This document shows, one piece after another, positions 23,968-31,192 of a DNA stretch of 33,121 nucleotides; the first letter of the stretch is position 1; every line of letters starts with the position of its first letter. The position numbers and the translations under genes are program-made. The DNA comes from Acidimicrobiaceae bacterium (GTDB lineage Bacteria > Actinomycetota > Acidimicrobiia > Acidimicrobiales > RAAP-2): assembly GCA_003132205.1 (NCBI GenBank), contig PKWY01000029.1:47434-80554 (forward strand), given 5' to 3'. Under the pieces are notes generated by a model. It worked only from the letters and a program-made list of their open reading frames with translations. It was not told where the DNA came from and ran no database searches.

Positions 23968-24825
23968 ATGGAGGGTATTGATCCGAGGATTACCTTGCCG
24001 AACCCCGAGTTGGTGAAATCTGCAAGAGAGGCGGCCCTTGGCTCTGCGATCGCGTGTGGGATTGAGATCGAGGACGCGGTGGACCTTGATGCTATAGAAG
24101 AAGTGCGCAGCATCGTGCGCACTATCTGGGGCCCGGAAATCGTGCCCCCACGCAATTTTCTGAAGGCGATTACTCTCGCAGGTTCTTGTGTCTTACTCGC
24201 CCGTCGCAATAACGAAACAGTCGGTTTTGGAATCGGAATTGTGGGATGGGACAATGGACTGCATTTTCACTCCCATCAAATCGGTATCGTTGCCCCGGAA
24301 CGGGGTTCCGGTATCGGATTCGCCCTGAAGCTGGCGCAGCGTGCAAGGTGCCTCGCCCATGGAATCACTGAGATGCGATGGACGTTCGATCCTCTTCTTT
24401 CTTCCAATGCTCACTTCAATCTTGAGCGTCTTGGAGCGACGGTAATTGACTTTCATCCCAATTGTTACGGTTCACGTACGGATGCATTCAATACGGACGA
24501 TGTAACGGACCGTATCAGGGTGTCCTGGAAGTTGGACCAGCCAGTAGGTCTCATCACCCCGACATCGAGTCCGAAGGGACCTGCGCTCATTGAAACGACT
24601 CCTGATGTGTGCCGGTCGTTTGAATCTCCTATCGCGGGTGCGTATATCTCAATTCCCGACGACTACCAACGCCTCCGCACCAATGACCGTGCGACGGCCG
24701 ATTCTTGGCGAGTTGCGGTAGGCACGGCGATGAGGGATGTGTTTGCGACTGGTCTTGGACTCTGCGGATTCGGAGAATTCGGATACGCCGTTTCGGGCCA
24801 AACGCTCGAGCGTGATTCACGATGA
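23968..24825 (+). CDS. GNAT-family acyltransferase, COG3375-like (probable amino acid N-succinyltransferase)
   Basis: A 285-residue GNAT protein with AAGGAG 8 bases before the ATG. The acetyl/acyl-CoA-binding motif is PERGSGIGFALK, followed by MRWTFDPLLSSNAHFNLERLG, split here as WTFDPLL and NAHFNLERLG, and FHPNCYG, a signature of the COG3375 group. Members of this group are found beside N-succinylamino acid racemases, and one from Geobacillus acts as succinyl-CoA:D-amino acid N-succinyltransferase. The stop overlaps the start of the racemase-like gene (ATGA), so the pair is translationally coupled. By analogy it would transfer a succinyl group to D-amino acids. The acyl donor and amino acid preference remain inferred. 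Confidence 0.83.
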   Translation: MEGIDPRITLPNPELVKSAREAALGSAIACGIEIEDAVDLDAIEEVRSIVRTIWGPEIVPPRNFLKAITLAGSCVLLARRNNETVGFGIGIVGWDNGLHFHSHQIGIVAPERGSGIGFALKLAQRARCLAHGITEMRWTFDPLLSSNAHFNLERLGATVIDFHPNCYGSRTDAFNTDDVTDRIRVSWKLDQPVGLITPTSSPKGPALIETTPDVCRSFESPIAGAYISIPDDYQRLRTNDRATADSWRVAVGTAMRDVFATGLGLCGFGEFGYAVSGQTLERDSR

Positions 24826-25928
24826 GGATCGAGGCGGCCGAAATCGTGCGGCTCTCGATGCCGCTCGTTCGACCCTTTCGGACGTCCTTTGGAGCACAGT
24901 CGCACCGCGATGTCTTACTGGTACACCTCCTTACGGACGTGGGAGAGGGTTGGGGTGAATGTGCAGCTCATGAAGGTCCTTTTTACAACGACGAATTTGT
25001 AGACGCTTCTGACATTGTGCTCGAGCGGTGGATGCTCCCGGCGGTATTCGAGATGAGTGACATTTCCGGTAGCGAAGTCGCGACTGCCATTGGACACGTG
25101 AAAGGGTACGCTGCAGCAAAGGCGGCAACCGAGATGGCTGTCATTGACGCGGAACTTCATGGTGAAGGCAGGAGTCTGGCCGATTATCTCGGTGGAGATC
25201 GAGATCGCGTCGAAGTCGGAGTCTCCGTAGGCATCACAGATTCGATCCCTCAGCTGCTTGAGGCAGTGCGAGGCTATGTCGATCAAAGTTACAGACGAGT
25301 GAAACTGAAGATTGAGCCGGGTTGGGACATTGAGCCGGTTCGTGCGGTTCGCCAGCAGTTCAAGGACCTGGCACTCCAAGTCGATGCCAACGCGTCATAC
25401 TCGCCAACGGCAATAGGTCACTTGACGCAGCTCGACCGCCTGGATCTGCTCATGATCGAGCAGCCATTCGCCGCAGACGACCTAGGGGCCCACGCCCAAC
25501 TCTCATCTCTTATCTCCACGCCCATTTGCCTAGACGAGTCGATTCTTTCAACTCGCTCAGTGATCACAGCCCTTGATTCTGGGGCATGCTCCATCGTCAA
25601 TATCAAGGTGGGTCGAGTCGGCGGCCTTTTGGAGGCCAAGCGGATCCACGACCTATGTCGCTCACGGAACGTTGATGTGTGGTGCGGTGGGATGCTGGAG
25701 ACGGGGATTGGGCGCGCCGCGAACGTCGCGCTCGCATCTCTGCCCGGTTTCACCTACCCGGGAGACATCTCCGGGAGCGACCGATACTTCGAATTCGATA
25801 TCACTGAACCATTTGTAGTGCACGACTCCGAGATAGACGTACCGACTGGACCTGGTCTCGGAGTGTCCGTCAATGAAGCCGCACTCGCGGAATACGGCGC
25901 GGTGCGACGGGCGATATTGCCGCTGTGA
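24822..25928 (+). CDS. N-succinylamino acid racemase / o-succinylbenzoate synthase-like (enolase superfamily)
   Basis: A 368-residue muconate-lactonising-subgroup enolase. Catalytic residues line up with Amycolatopsis NSAR almost number for number: the KLK motif (Lys161, Lys163), metal ligands Asp188 (QVDANASY), Glu213 (MIEQPFA) and Asp238 (CLDES), and the second base Lys262 (NIKVGRVGG). The N-terminal capping domain has RPFRTSFG. The same fold catalyses menaquinone-pathway o-succinylbenzoate synthesis, but no men genes are nearby. The overlap with a COG3375 transferase upstream and an M20 hydrolase downstream favours racemisation of N-succinyl amino acids. Starts inside the GNAT stop codon; its own stop overlaps the GTG of the hydrolase. 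Confidence 0.9.
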   Translation: MRIEAAEIVRLSMPLVRPFRTSFGAQSHRDVLLVHLLTDVGEGWGECAAHEGPFYNDEFVDASDIVLERWMLPAVFEMSDISGSEVATAIGHVKGYAAAKAATEMAVIDAELHGEGRSLADYLGGDRDRVEVGVSVGITDSIPQLLEAVRGYVDQSYRRVKLKIEPGWDIEPVRAVRQQFKDLALQVDANASYSPTAIGHLTQLDRLDLLMIEQPFAADDLGAHAQLSSLISTPICLDESILSTRSVITALDSGACSIVNIKVGRVGGLLEAKRIHDLCRSRNVDVWCGGMLETGIGRAANVALASLPGFTYPGDISGSDRYFEFDITEPFVVHDSEIDVPTGPGLGVSVNEAALAEYGAVRRAILPL

Positions 25929-27016
25929 CCCCATCACTTGACGCCATGGTCAAAGACTTGATTTCTCTGGTTGAAGTCGAATCCCCTTCAAACGATCTCC
26001 CGGCACTTCATCGATGCGCCGAACAGCTTTGCAGACTCGCCACAGAGAGAACGGGCCTCGCTGTCGAGCGAATGGAGATTGCGGGACGACCTGTCGTGCG
26101 AATCGGCAGATTCGATGCGCCGATCTTGCTGCTCGGTCATCTGGACACAGTTCACCCAATCGGATCTCTCGAACGAGCACCCTGCCGCGTTATCGCGAAT
26201 CGGATGACCGGACCTGGTGTGCTTGACATGAAATCAGGTCTCGTGATTGCACTCCACTCACTGACCGAAACAAGCGGAGCTTCATTGCTGGTGACCTCTG
26301 ACGAAGAACTCGGATCACCCAGTTCTCGCGAACTAATTGAGATTGCCGCGACCGGGAAAGTCGCGGTCCTCGTGCCAGAGCCAGCCGCAGGACGATCACT
26401 CAAAATTGCCCGAAAGGGTGTTGCTCGATACGTCGTGGAACTTTCGGGCAAGGCGGCTCACGCCGGTCTGGAACCCGGCCTAGGCGCCAACGCATTGATA
26501 GGTATGAGTAATGCTGTTCTCGCCACCGCCGCCCTGAGTGACGTAGACCGTGGAACCACCGTTACACCAACGCTTGCTACTGCGGGCACATCGTCCAATA
26601 CGGTTCCCGAGACAGCATCGTTCAACGTTGACGTCCGAACCTGGGTGACGAGTGAAGCTTGTCGGGTCGACCAGGGACTAAGGGCGCTCGATTCGCGCGT
26701 CGATGGTGTCGAGATTCACCTGGTTGAGGGACCTAATCGTCCACCTTTCCAGGCAACCGCATCGGCGACGCTATTTGAAATGGCTCGCCAAGTGGCAGGT
26801 CAACTTGGACTGGGATCACTACAGGGAGAGTCAGTTGGCGGTGGTTCCGACGGGAACTTGACAGCTGCCTTGGGCATACCGACTCTTGATGGTTTGGGCG
26901 GTGTAGGTGGTGGAGCGCATACGGTCCATGAGTGGTTGGATGTGGGATCACTTGTTGAGAGGTGCAATCTGCTGACAGCTCTCATTTCGCGATGCAATTC
27001 TCAATCGCGCAATTGA
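25925..27016 (+). CDS. M20-family metallohydrolase (probable N-succinyl-L-amino acid desuccinylase)
   Basis: A 363-residue M20 peptidase of the carboxypeptidase G2-like kind. Di-zinc site: His72 and Asp74 (GHLDTVHP), bridging Asp101 (GVLDMKSG), catalytic Glu127 and ligand Glu128 (SDEELGS), and a C-terminal His in GGGAHTVHEW. The dimerisation domain includes GKAAHAGLEPG. The GTG start overlaps the racemase stop (GTGA). In the known D-to-L amino acid conversion route the last step is an L-specific desuccinylase of this family, which makes the conversion irreversible. Alternative substrates such as N-acyl or glutamyl compounds cannot be excluded. Confidence 0.87.
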   Translation: MTPSLDAMVKDLISLVEVESPSNDLPALHRCAEQLCRLATERTGLAVERMEIAGRPVVRIGRFDAPILLLGHLDTVHPIGSLERAPCRVIANRMTGPGVLDMKSGLVIALHSLTETSGASLLVTSDEELGSPSSRELIEIAATGKVAVLVPEPAAGRSLKIARKGVARYVVELSGKAAHAGLEPGLGANALIGMSNAVLATAALSDVDRGTTVTPTLATAGTSSNTVPETASFNVDVRTWVTSEACRVDQGLRALDSRVDGVEIHLVEGPNRPPFQATASATLFEMARQVAGQLGLGSLQGESVGGGSDGNLTAALGIPTLDGLGGVGGGAHTVHEWLDVGSLVERCNLLTALISRCNSQSRN

Positions 27017-27068
27017 CAACGTCTTGCTACGTTTCAACAAATCCCCCCAGGTGCATCAACAACCTCCA

Positions 27069-27089
27069 GGGCTCCTTTTTCACGAGCCC
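27069..27089. terminator. Weak hairpin after the D-to-L amino acid operon
   Basis: GGGCTC at 27069-27074 pairs with GAGCCC at 27084-27089 around a T-rich loop, 52 bases after the M20 stop. There is no T tract after the stem, so this is a weak terminator candidate or a simple hairpin. Confidence 0.3.
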
Positions 27090-27125
27090 GCCAAGTTGCC
27101 GCCCCTCGTCTTCTGAAGACGCACC

Positions 27126-27154
27126 TTGACATCGTGGGACAATTAACCTAGAAT
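27126..27154 (+). promoter_or_regulatory. Strong sigma70-type promoter of aldehyde dehydrogenase copy 2
   Basis: A perfect -35 TTGACA (27126-27131), a 17-base spacer and a -10 TAGAAT (27149-27154). Transcription would begin near 27161, exactly where the palindrome at 27161-27177 starts. The leader to the ATG at 27204 is about 43 bases. Confidence 0.7.
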
Positions 27155-27160
27155 AAGTTT

Positions 27161-27177
27161 TTTCTCTCTCAGAGAAA
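27161..27177. promoter_or_regulatory. Candidate operator, site A: TTTCTCT-CTC-AGAGAAA
   Basis: A perfect 7-bp inverted repeat with a 3-base spacer at the expected transcription start of the aldehyde dehydrogenase gene, so binding would block initiation. The right arm continues as AGAGAAATACTAAC, a 14-mer repeated exactly at 31025-31038. The adjacent convergent ROK regulator (28884-30131) is the most economical binder, by inference. Confidence 0.6.
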
Positions 27178-27203
27178 TACTAACCAATTCTGGAAGGAAC
27201 GTA

Positions 27204-28718
27204 ATGGCAACAACTTCTGACAGGGCATCGCGATCCGAAGAACTCCGCCACTACCGGATGCTCGTTGACGGAGAGTGGGTCGAAGCGTCCTCAGGAGAAA
27301 CCTTTGAGAGTGTTGATCCTTACACCGGTCGGACATGGGCGACTATCCCAGAAGCGAGCGATAGCGATGTGGACGCTGCGGTCAAGGCGGCTCAACGCGC
27401 GTTGGACGGACCGTGGGGTCGGCTAAGTGGCGTTGAGCGAGCCAGGCTGATTCGCCGCCTGGCCGAAGAGATTGATGCCCACGCTGAACAGCTAGCGGTG
27501 ACCGAGACCACTGACAATGGCAAGGTCATTCGGGAGATGCTGGGGCAGCTCAAGAACCTCCCCGAGTGGTACTACTACTTTGCAGGAGCCGCAGACAAAA
27601 TCCAAGGCGAAACGATCCCTAGCTCGATTCCAAATTACTTCATTTATACGCTCAGGGAACCGGTCGGTGTCATTGGTGCCATCACGCCGTGGAACTCCCC
27701 ATTGCTGGTGACTTCGTACAAACTCGCACCAGCCCTCGCAGCGGGTTGCACCTTTGTGCTGAAACCGGCTGAGCAGACATCTGCCTCGGCATTGGAATTT
27801 GGCAAACTTTTCGAGGCTGCCGGCTTTCCTCCCGGTGTCTTCAACGTGGTGACGGGTCATGGTCCCACAACAGGAGGCGCCCTCGCCAAGAATCCCGGTG
27901 TGCAGAAGGTTGTGTTCACCGGTTCGAGTGCGACGGGTCGTCAGGTAATGAAGGATGCCAGTGATCACCTTGCGCAAGTCACTCTCGAACTTGGCGGCAA
28001 ATCCCCCAACATCGTGTTCGCGGACGCCGATCTCGAAGCAGCCGCAAACGGGGCGATCGCCGGTATCTTCGCCGCCGCCGGCCAGACCTGCGTTGCCGGC
28101 TCCCGACTTCTCGTGCAAGCTGAAGTCTATGACGAGCTCATCGACCGCGTTGTCGCCAAGGCTCGGGCAATTCAACTAGGTGACCCGCTACTCCAAGAAA
28201 CGGAAATGGGACCGATCGCCTTCCGAGAGCAGTGGGAGAAGATCAAGGATTACATCGCAATCGGAGAGAACGAAGGTGCAACCCTCGCCTACGGTGGAAG
28301 GGTCCCCGACCGGAGCGATCTGCAAGAAGGTTTCTTTCTTGAGCCAACCGTCTTCACCGATGTCGACAACCAGATGCGTGTGGCGCGAGAAGAGATCTTC
28401 GGTCCGGTCCTCACCGTGATCCCATTTGAGAACGAAGAGAAGGCTCTCGAAATTGCCAACGACAGCGTCTACGGCCTTGCTGCAGGCGTCTGGACGTCCA
28501 ACCTCCAGCGCGGGCACCGGATGGCGCAAGCACTGCAGGCTGGAACGGTCTGGCTCAACTCCTATCGGAACATCGGCTTCAACGTTCCCTTCGGAGGCTA
28601 TAAAGAGAGCGGCATTGGCCGCGAGAACGGCCTCGAGGCGATTCACGAATTCACGCAAGTGAAATCAGTCTGGGTCGAACTGTCCGGCGCAACCCGGGAC
28701 CCATTTCGGCTGGGCTGA
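27204..28718 (+). CDS. NAD(P)-dependent aldehyde dehydrogenase, copy 2
   Basis: A 504-residue aldehyde dehydrogenase. Conserved residues: Asn164 (AITPWNSPL), Lys187 (VLKPAEQT), Glu262 (LELGGKSPNIVF) and nucleophile Cys296 (GQTCVAGS), with PFGGYKESGIGRENG near the end. GGAAGGA precedes the ATG by 6 bases. It is transcribed from the strong promoter at 27126-27154 and probably repressed through the palindrome at 27161. Its end is convergent with the ROK gene. It is related to the 19044-20477 enzyme but differs clearly, with a longer N-terminus and different substrate-channel segments, so it may oxidise a different aldehyde in the same regulon as the permease. Confidence 0.93.
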   Translation: MATTSDRASRSEELRHYRMLVDGEWVEASSGETFESVDPYTGRTWATIPEASDSDVDAAVKAAQRALDGPWGRLSGVERARLIRRLAEEIDAHAEQLAVTETTDNGKVIREMLGQLKNLPEWYYYFAGAADKIQGETIPSSIPNYFIYTLREPVGVIGAITPWNSPLLVTSYKLAPALAAGCTFVLKPAEQTSASALEFGKLFEAAGFPPGVFNVVTGHGPTTGGALAKNPGVQKVVFTGSSATGRQVMKDASDHLAQVTLELGGKSPNIVFADADLEAAANGAIAGIFAAAGQTCVAGSRLLVQAEVYDELIDRVVAKARAIQLGDPLLQETEMGPIAFREQWEKIKDYIAIGENEGATLAYGGRVPDRSDLQEGFFLEPTVFTDVDNQMRVAREEIFGPVLTVIPFENEEKALEIANDSVYGLAAGVWTSNLQRGHRMAQALQAGTVWLNSYRNIGFNVPFGGYKESGIGRENGLEAIHEFTQVKSVWVELSGATRDPFRLG

Positions 28719-28883
28719 AATCTTCGACAGGCATCGCCTTACGGCATTCAAGGGCCCTCGTAGATATCTCTAGTCGATTCCTGTGATGGCAACTCGGAAC
28801 CTCTCAAGCATGAGTGGCTCAGGAAATGGGGTCCTGCTCGTCATTCTGATCGAGTTGGTCCTCTGAAAGCAGGCAACAGTCGG

Positions 28884-30131
28884 TCATAACAAAGCCACTT
28901 TATTCGCAATTGACTGCTCGATGAACTGATCGGCCACGAGCAAGCCCCCAATAACTACCGAATTACTTCCGATAGAGGTCGCACGGATCTCTGGAGGATA
29001 CGTCAGTACCGACAAGGCTTCTCGAATTTCCTGCTCAAACAGGTCGAAACTGCCAGCGAAACCTCCACCCAAGATCATGTACTCGGGATCGAACATGGTT
29101 GCCAATCGAAGAAATACTCCAGCGAGGCTCTTGCCAGCCCGGCTGACGATCTTCATTGCGAGCGGATCTTCCGCTCGTGCCAATTCGCACAAGCCTTCAC
29201 CGTCGACCACAAGATTCGATCCCCCTTCTGCTCGGAATGCAGCCAGCATGGCATCGGGAGTGATTTCATCACCAATGGTTACGCCGGGTGACGCATCCGA
29301 CGGCCAATGCGCGATACGCCCTGAACGACCATGGACCCCCTTGATAACGACACCGTCAATCATTGCGCCGGCGCCAATTCCTCGGCCATAATCGACCTCA
29401 ACAACCGGATTGGCACCCGGTACCGTGCCCCGATCACTGACTTCGGCCAAGACCGAGAGATGGTCATCCTGCTCGAGCACGACTGGACAGGCGAGTCGTT
29501 TCTCCAGGAGCATCTTCATAGGCACCCCAACCCAAGATTGATGAATAGAGGTTCGGGTCACGATGCCAGTGAGTGAATCGACCGTTCCCGCGATACCTAT
29601 CCCCGCCCCGACGAGCGGACCAACATCACTCAAGCTCGACGACATTATTGAAGCGATAGTGGAGCCAATTTTTCCCGGCAAATCTTCCGCAACCTGCGAG
29701 GTAAGCAGCGACCGGAAACCAACAATCGTCCCATCGGCAGTGGCGATTGTTACGCGAGTCGTTTCATTTCCGATATCCACTCCCGCAACCGACAGCACTG
29801 ACCGATTAAAATAGTAGAGACTGGACCGCCGCCCTATCCTGCCCGTTGCGAGAGTTGAAGGACTCTCAACGACCAGGCCACTTTGAAGCAGGGCCGTCAG
29901 CAGTCTGTGGACCGTCGGAACAGCGAGCCCGGTACGCGTTGCGAGGTCACTACGAGTCAGGTTGTTGGAGCGACGGAGTTCTCGCAGGAGGATCAGCATG
30001 TTCTCCTTTCGCCCGTCCAAAACCCTGCCCGGTCGAGGCGTGAACTTGAGTTGATTGGCCATCACCCGCTGTCCGGATTCGAGACCGGCGTAATCAACGC
30101 CATGAGCTGCAGTGGGTTTCTTCATGTTCAT
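28884..30131 (-). CDS. ROK-family transcriptional regulator, copy 2
   Basis: A 415-residue ROK protein. The winged helix-turn-helix (LTRSDLATRTGLAVPTVHRLL in part, residues about 55-80) precedes a kinase-like fold with AGVDIGNETTRVTIA and VVLEQDDHLSVLAE, and MILGGGFAGSFDLF near the C-terminus. As in copy 1, the Cys-rich zinc motif is missing and replaced by GRSGRIAHWPSD. The ATG at 30131 is chosen because it sits 4 bases after the stop of the decayed SDR, mirroring the SDR-ROK spacing at 21718; ATG 30125 or 30065 are alternatives, and no start has a strong RBS. Likely target sites are the TTCTCT-N3-AGAGAA palindromes flanking this gene group. Confidence 0.85.
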   Translation of the reverse strand: MNMKKPTAAHGVDYAGLESGQRVMANQLKFTPRPGRVLDGRKENMLILLRELRRSNNLTRSDLATRTGLAVPTVHRLLTALLQSGLVVESPSTLATGRIGRRSSLYYFNRSVLSVAGVDIGNETTRVTIATADGTIVGFRSLLTSQVAEDLPGKIGSTIASIMSSSLSDVGPLVGAGIGIAGTVDSLTGIVTRTSIHQSWVGVPMKMLLEKRLACPVVLEQDDHLSVLAEVSDRGTVPGANPVVEVDYGRGIGAGAMIDGVVIKGVHGRSGRIAHWPSDASPGVTIGDEITPDAMLAAFRAEGGSNLVVDGEGLCELARAEDPLAMKIVSRAGKSLAGVFLRLATMFDPEYMILGGGFAGSFDLFEQEIREALSVLTYPPEIRATSIGSNSVVIGGLLVADQFIEQSIANKVALL

Positions 30132-30135
30132 GAGA

Positions 30136-30890
30136 CTATGTATCCGCCGTCGAACTCCTGGCAACTGCCAACTGCACATGAACGTTCACTGCTGACGTGG
30201 AATAGTGCGCCATGCGTGATCTCGCTCGGGTCGGTAATGCGCATGTTCGCCACCCACTCGCCCATTCCTGAGCACTTTCATCCGGATCGAGCCTAGGTTC
30301 GACCTCAGGCTGCGGTAGCGACGTCTTGGTGGCACCCCAGCAAAGCGAGTTGAGACGAATGTCGCAACGGATTAGGTCAACATCGGTCGCGCGGGTGTGT
30401 TCGATGACCCCGCCCCCATTGGAGTAGGCCGGAGAGTCGAGCATGACTACGCTCCCAAACTCAGAACGCTTGGCAGTGATGACACCCCGGGACGGCACCT
30501 GCGCTACGCCAAACTTCACCATGGTGAACATGCCCTTGAGATCCGTGTCAATGAACGCGTCCCACTGTTCCTCGCTGAACTCGGACAAAGCGTCACCCTT
30601 GGCATGCCGACATTGCAGAGCAATCTGCGAAGACAGCCAAAGTAGTCCACGGTGTTCTGGACCATGGTGGGCGCATCCTGCATCGACCGCACGGCCCAGG
30701 CTGCGCCGACGACATCGGTGCAAACGTCGCGCAAGTCCGCAGCCGCCTGCTCGAGCATCTCCTGAGTGAGGTCGCTTGTCATGGCCATAGCTCCCTCTTC
30801 CTGAAACAGCCGAGCCGCAGCTGTGATCCCCGACGCTCCCCCAGCAATCAGCACGCTTCGACCTTCGAGCCCACCTTCCGTCCGCACCAT
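30136..30890 (-). pseudogene. Decayed SDR, paralogue of the gene at 21718
   Basis: Starts at ATG 30890 with GGAGAG 5 bases upstream. The first frame gives GRSVLIAGGASGI and then LLCNVGMPRV, after which (near 30610-30650) the frame shifts to LSEFSEEQWDAFIDTDLKG, and later (near 30255-30285) it shifts again to MRITDPSEI and GALFHVSSE, ending GSCQEFDGGYI. The order and spacing match the intact SDR gene. Active-site motifs are damaged: NAG has become NVG, the YxxxK motif reads YSNGG with no lysine, and the glycine motif lost its last Gly. At least two frameshifts make it non-functional. The trailing end still abuts the ROK gene. Confidence 0.82.
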
Positions 30891-30974
30891 GAATCTCTCC
30901 GTTTTAACGAGCCAACCAGGTCGCTCCACGTCGTCTTCTGAGCGTGCCCGCCTTAACAACCCGGCCTTATACAA

Positions 30975-31013
30975 CCTAGAAGAACACCCTAGAAGAACAC
31001 CCTAGAAGAATAT
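30975..31013. repeat. 13-bp tandem repeat, three units
   Basis: CCTAGAAGAACAC occurs at 30975-30987 and 30988-31000, and CCTAGAAGAATAT at 31001-31013. The unit resembles the -10 region CCTAGAATAAG at 27147-27157, so it looks like slippage expansion of a copied promoter -10 segment. It lies just upstream of operator site B. Confidence 0.85.
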
Positions 31014-31015
31014 TC

Positions 31016-31030
31016 TTCTCTTGCAGAGAA
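31016..31030. promoter_or_regulatory. Candidate operator, site B: TTCTCT-TGC-AGAGAA
   Basis: A perfect 6-bp inverted repeat with a 3-base spacer. It shares AGAGAAATACTAAC with site A and lies between the SDR/ROK and permease transcription units, where a bound regulator could affect both directions. Confidence 0.55.
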
Positions 31031-31099
31031 ATACTAACGAAATCTTCCGGGAAATTCAACAGGTTGGGTCGAAATCTGGTCTTAGCTTAAGTAAGGGCC

Positions 31100-31128
31100 T
31101 TGACAGCCAAACACAATCCGACTACAGT
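31100..31128 (+). promoter_or_regulatory. Promoter of the APC permease-UspA operon
   Basis: A perfect -35 TTGACA (31100-31105), a 17-base spacer and TACAGT (31123-31128) as -10. The predicted start near 31135 coincides with operator-like site C, the same geometry as at the aldehyde dehydrogenase promoter. Confidence 0.6.
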
Positions 31129-31136
31129 CCATTTTA

Positions 31137-31151
31137 TTCTTTCTCAGAGAG
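31137..31151. promoter_or_regulatory. Candidate operator, site C: TTCTTT-CTC-AGAGAG
   Basis: It matches site A at 13 of 15 core positions and has the same CTC spacer, but its symmetry is imperfect. It begins 9 bases after the -10 of the permease promoter, as site A begins 7 bases after its -10. Confidence 0.5.
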
Positions 31152-31192
31152 ATAATACTTAAACACAAAGAGCATCGTCAAATAGGGGGGCA

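Larger units (their letters stand above)
30890..31192. other. Divergent regulatory region between SDR/ROK and permease operons
   Basis: About 300 bases with no gene but dense regulatory sequence: a minus-strand -10-like TATAAG (30971-30966), a 13-bp tandem repeat (30975-31013), operator-like sites B (31016-31030) and C (31137-31151), and a plus-strand promoter (31100-31128). The segment from 31001 to about 31040 is a recognisable copy of the start-site region of aldehyde dehydrogenase copy 2 (27148-27190). Confidence 0.65.

Noticed and set aside
24915..25379. Minus-strand frame inside the racemase-like gene
   Set aside because: It is a shadow of a well-supported enolase-superfamily gene with all catalytic residues in place.
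27492..28175. Minus-strand 227-codon frame inside aldehyde dehydrogenase 2
   Set aside because: It is antisense to a clearly real gene and shows no domain of its own.
30975..31151. The tandem and palindromic repeats here as a CRISPR array
   Set aside because: The units are 13-15 bp, directly adjacent or irregularly spaced, without uniform spacers or cas genes.
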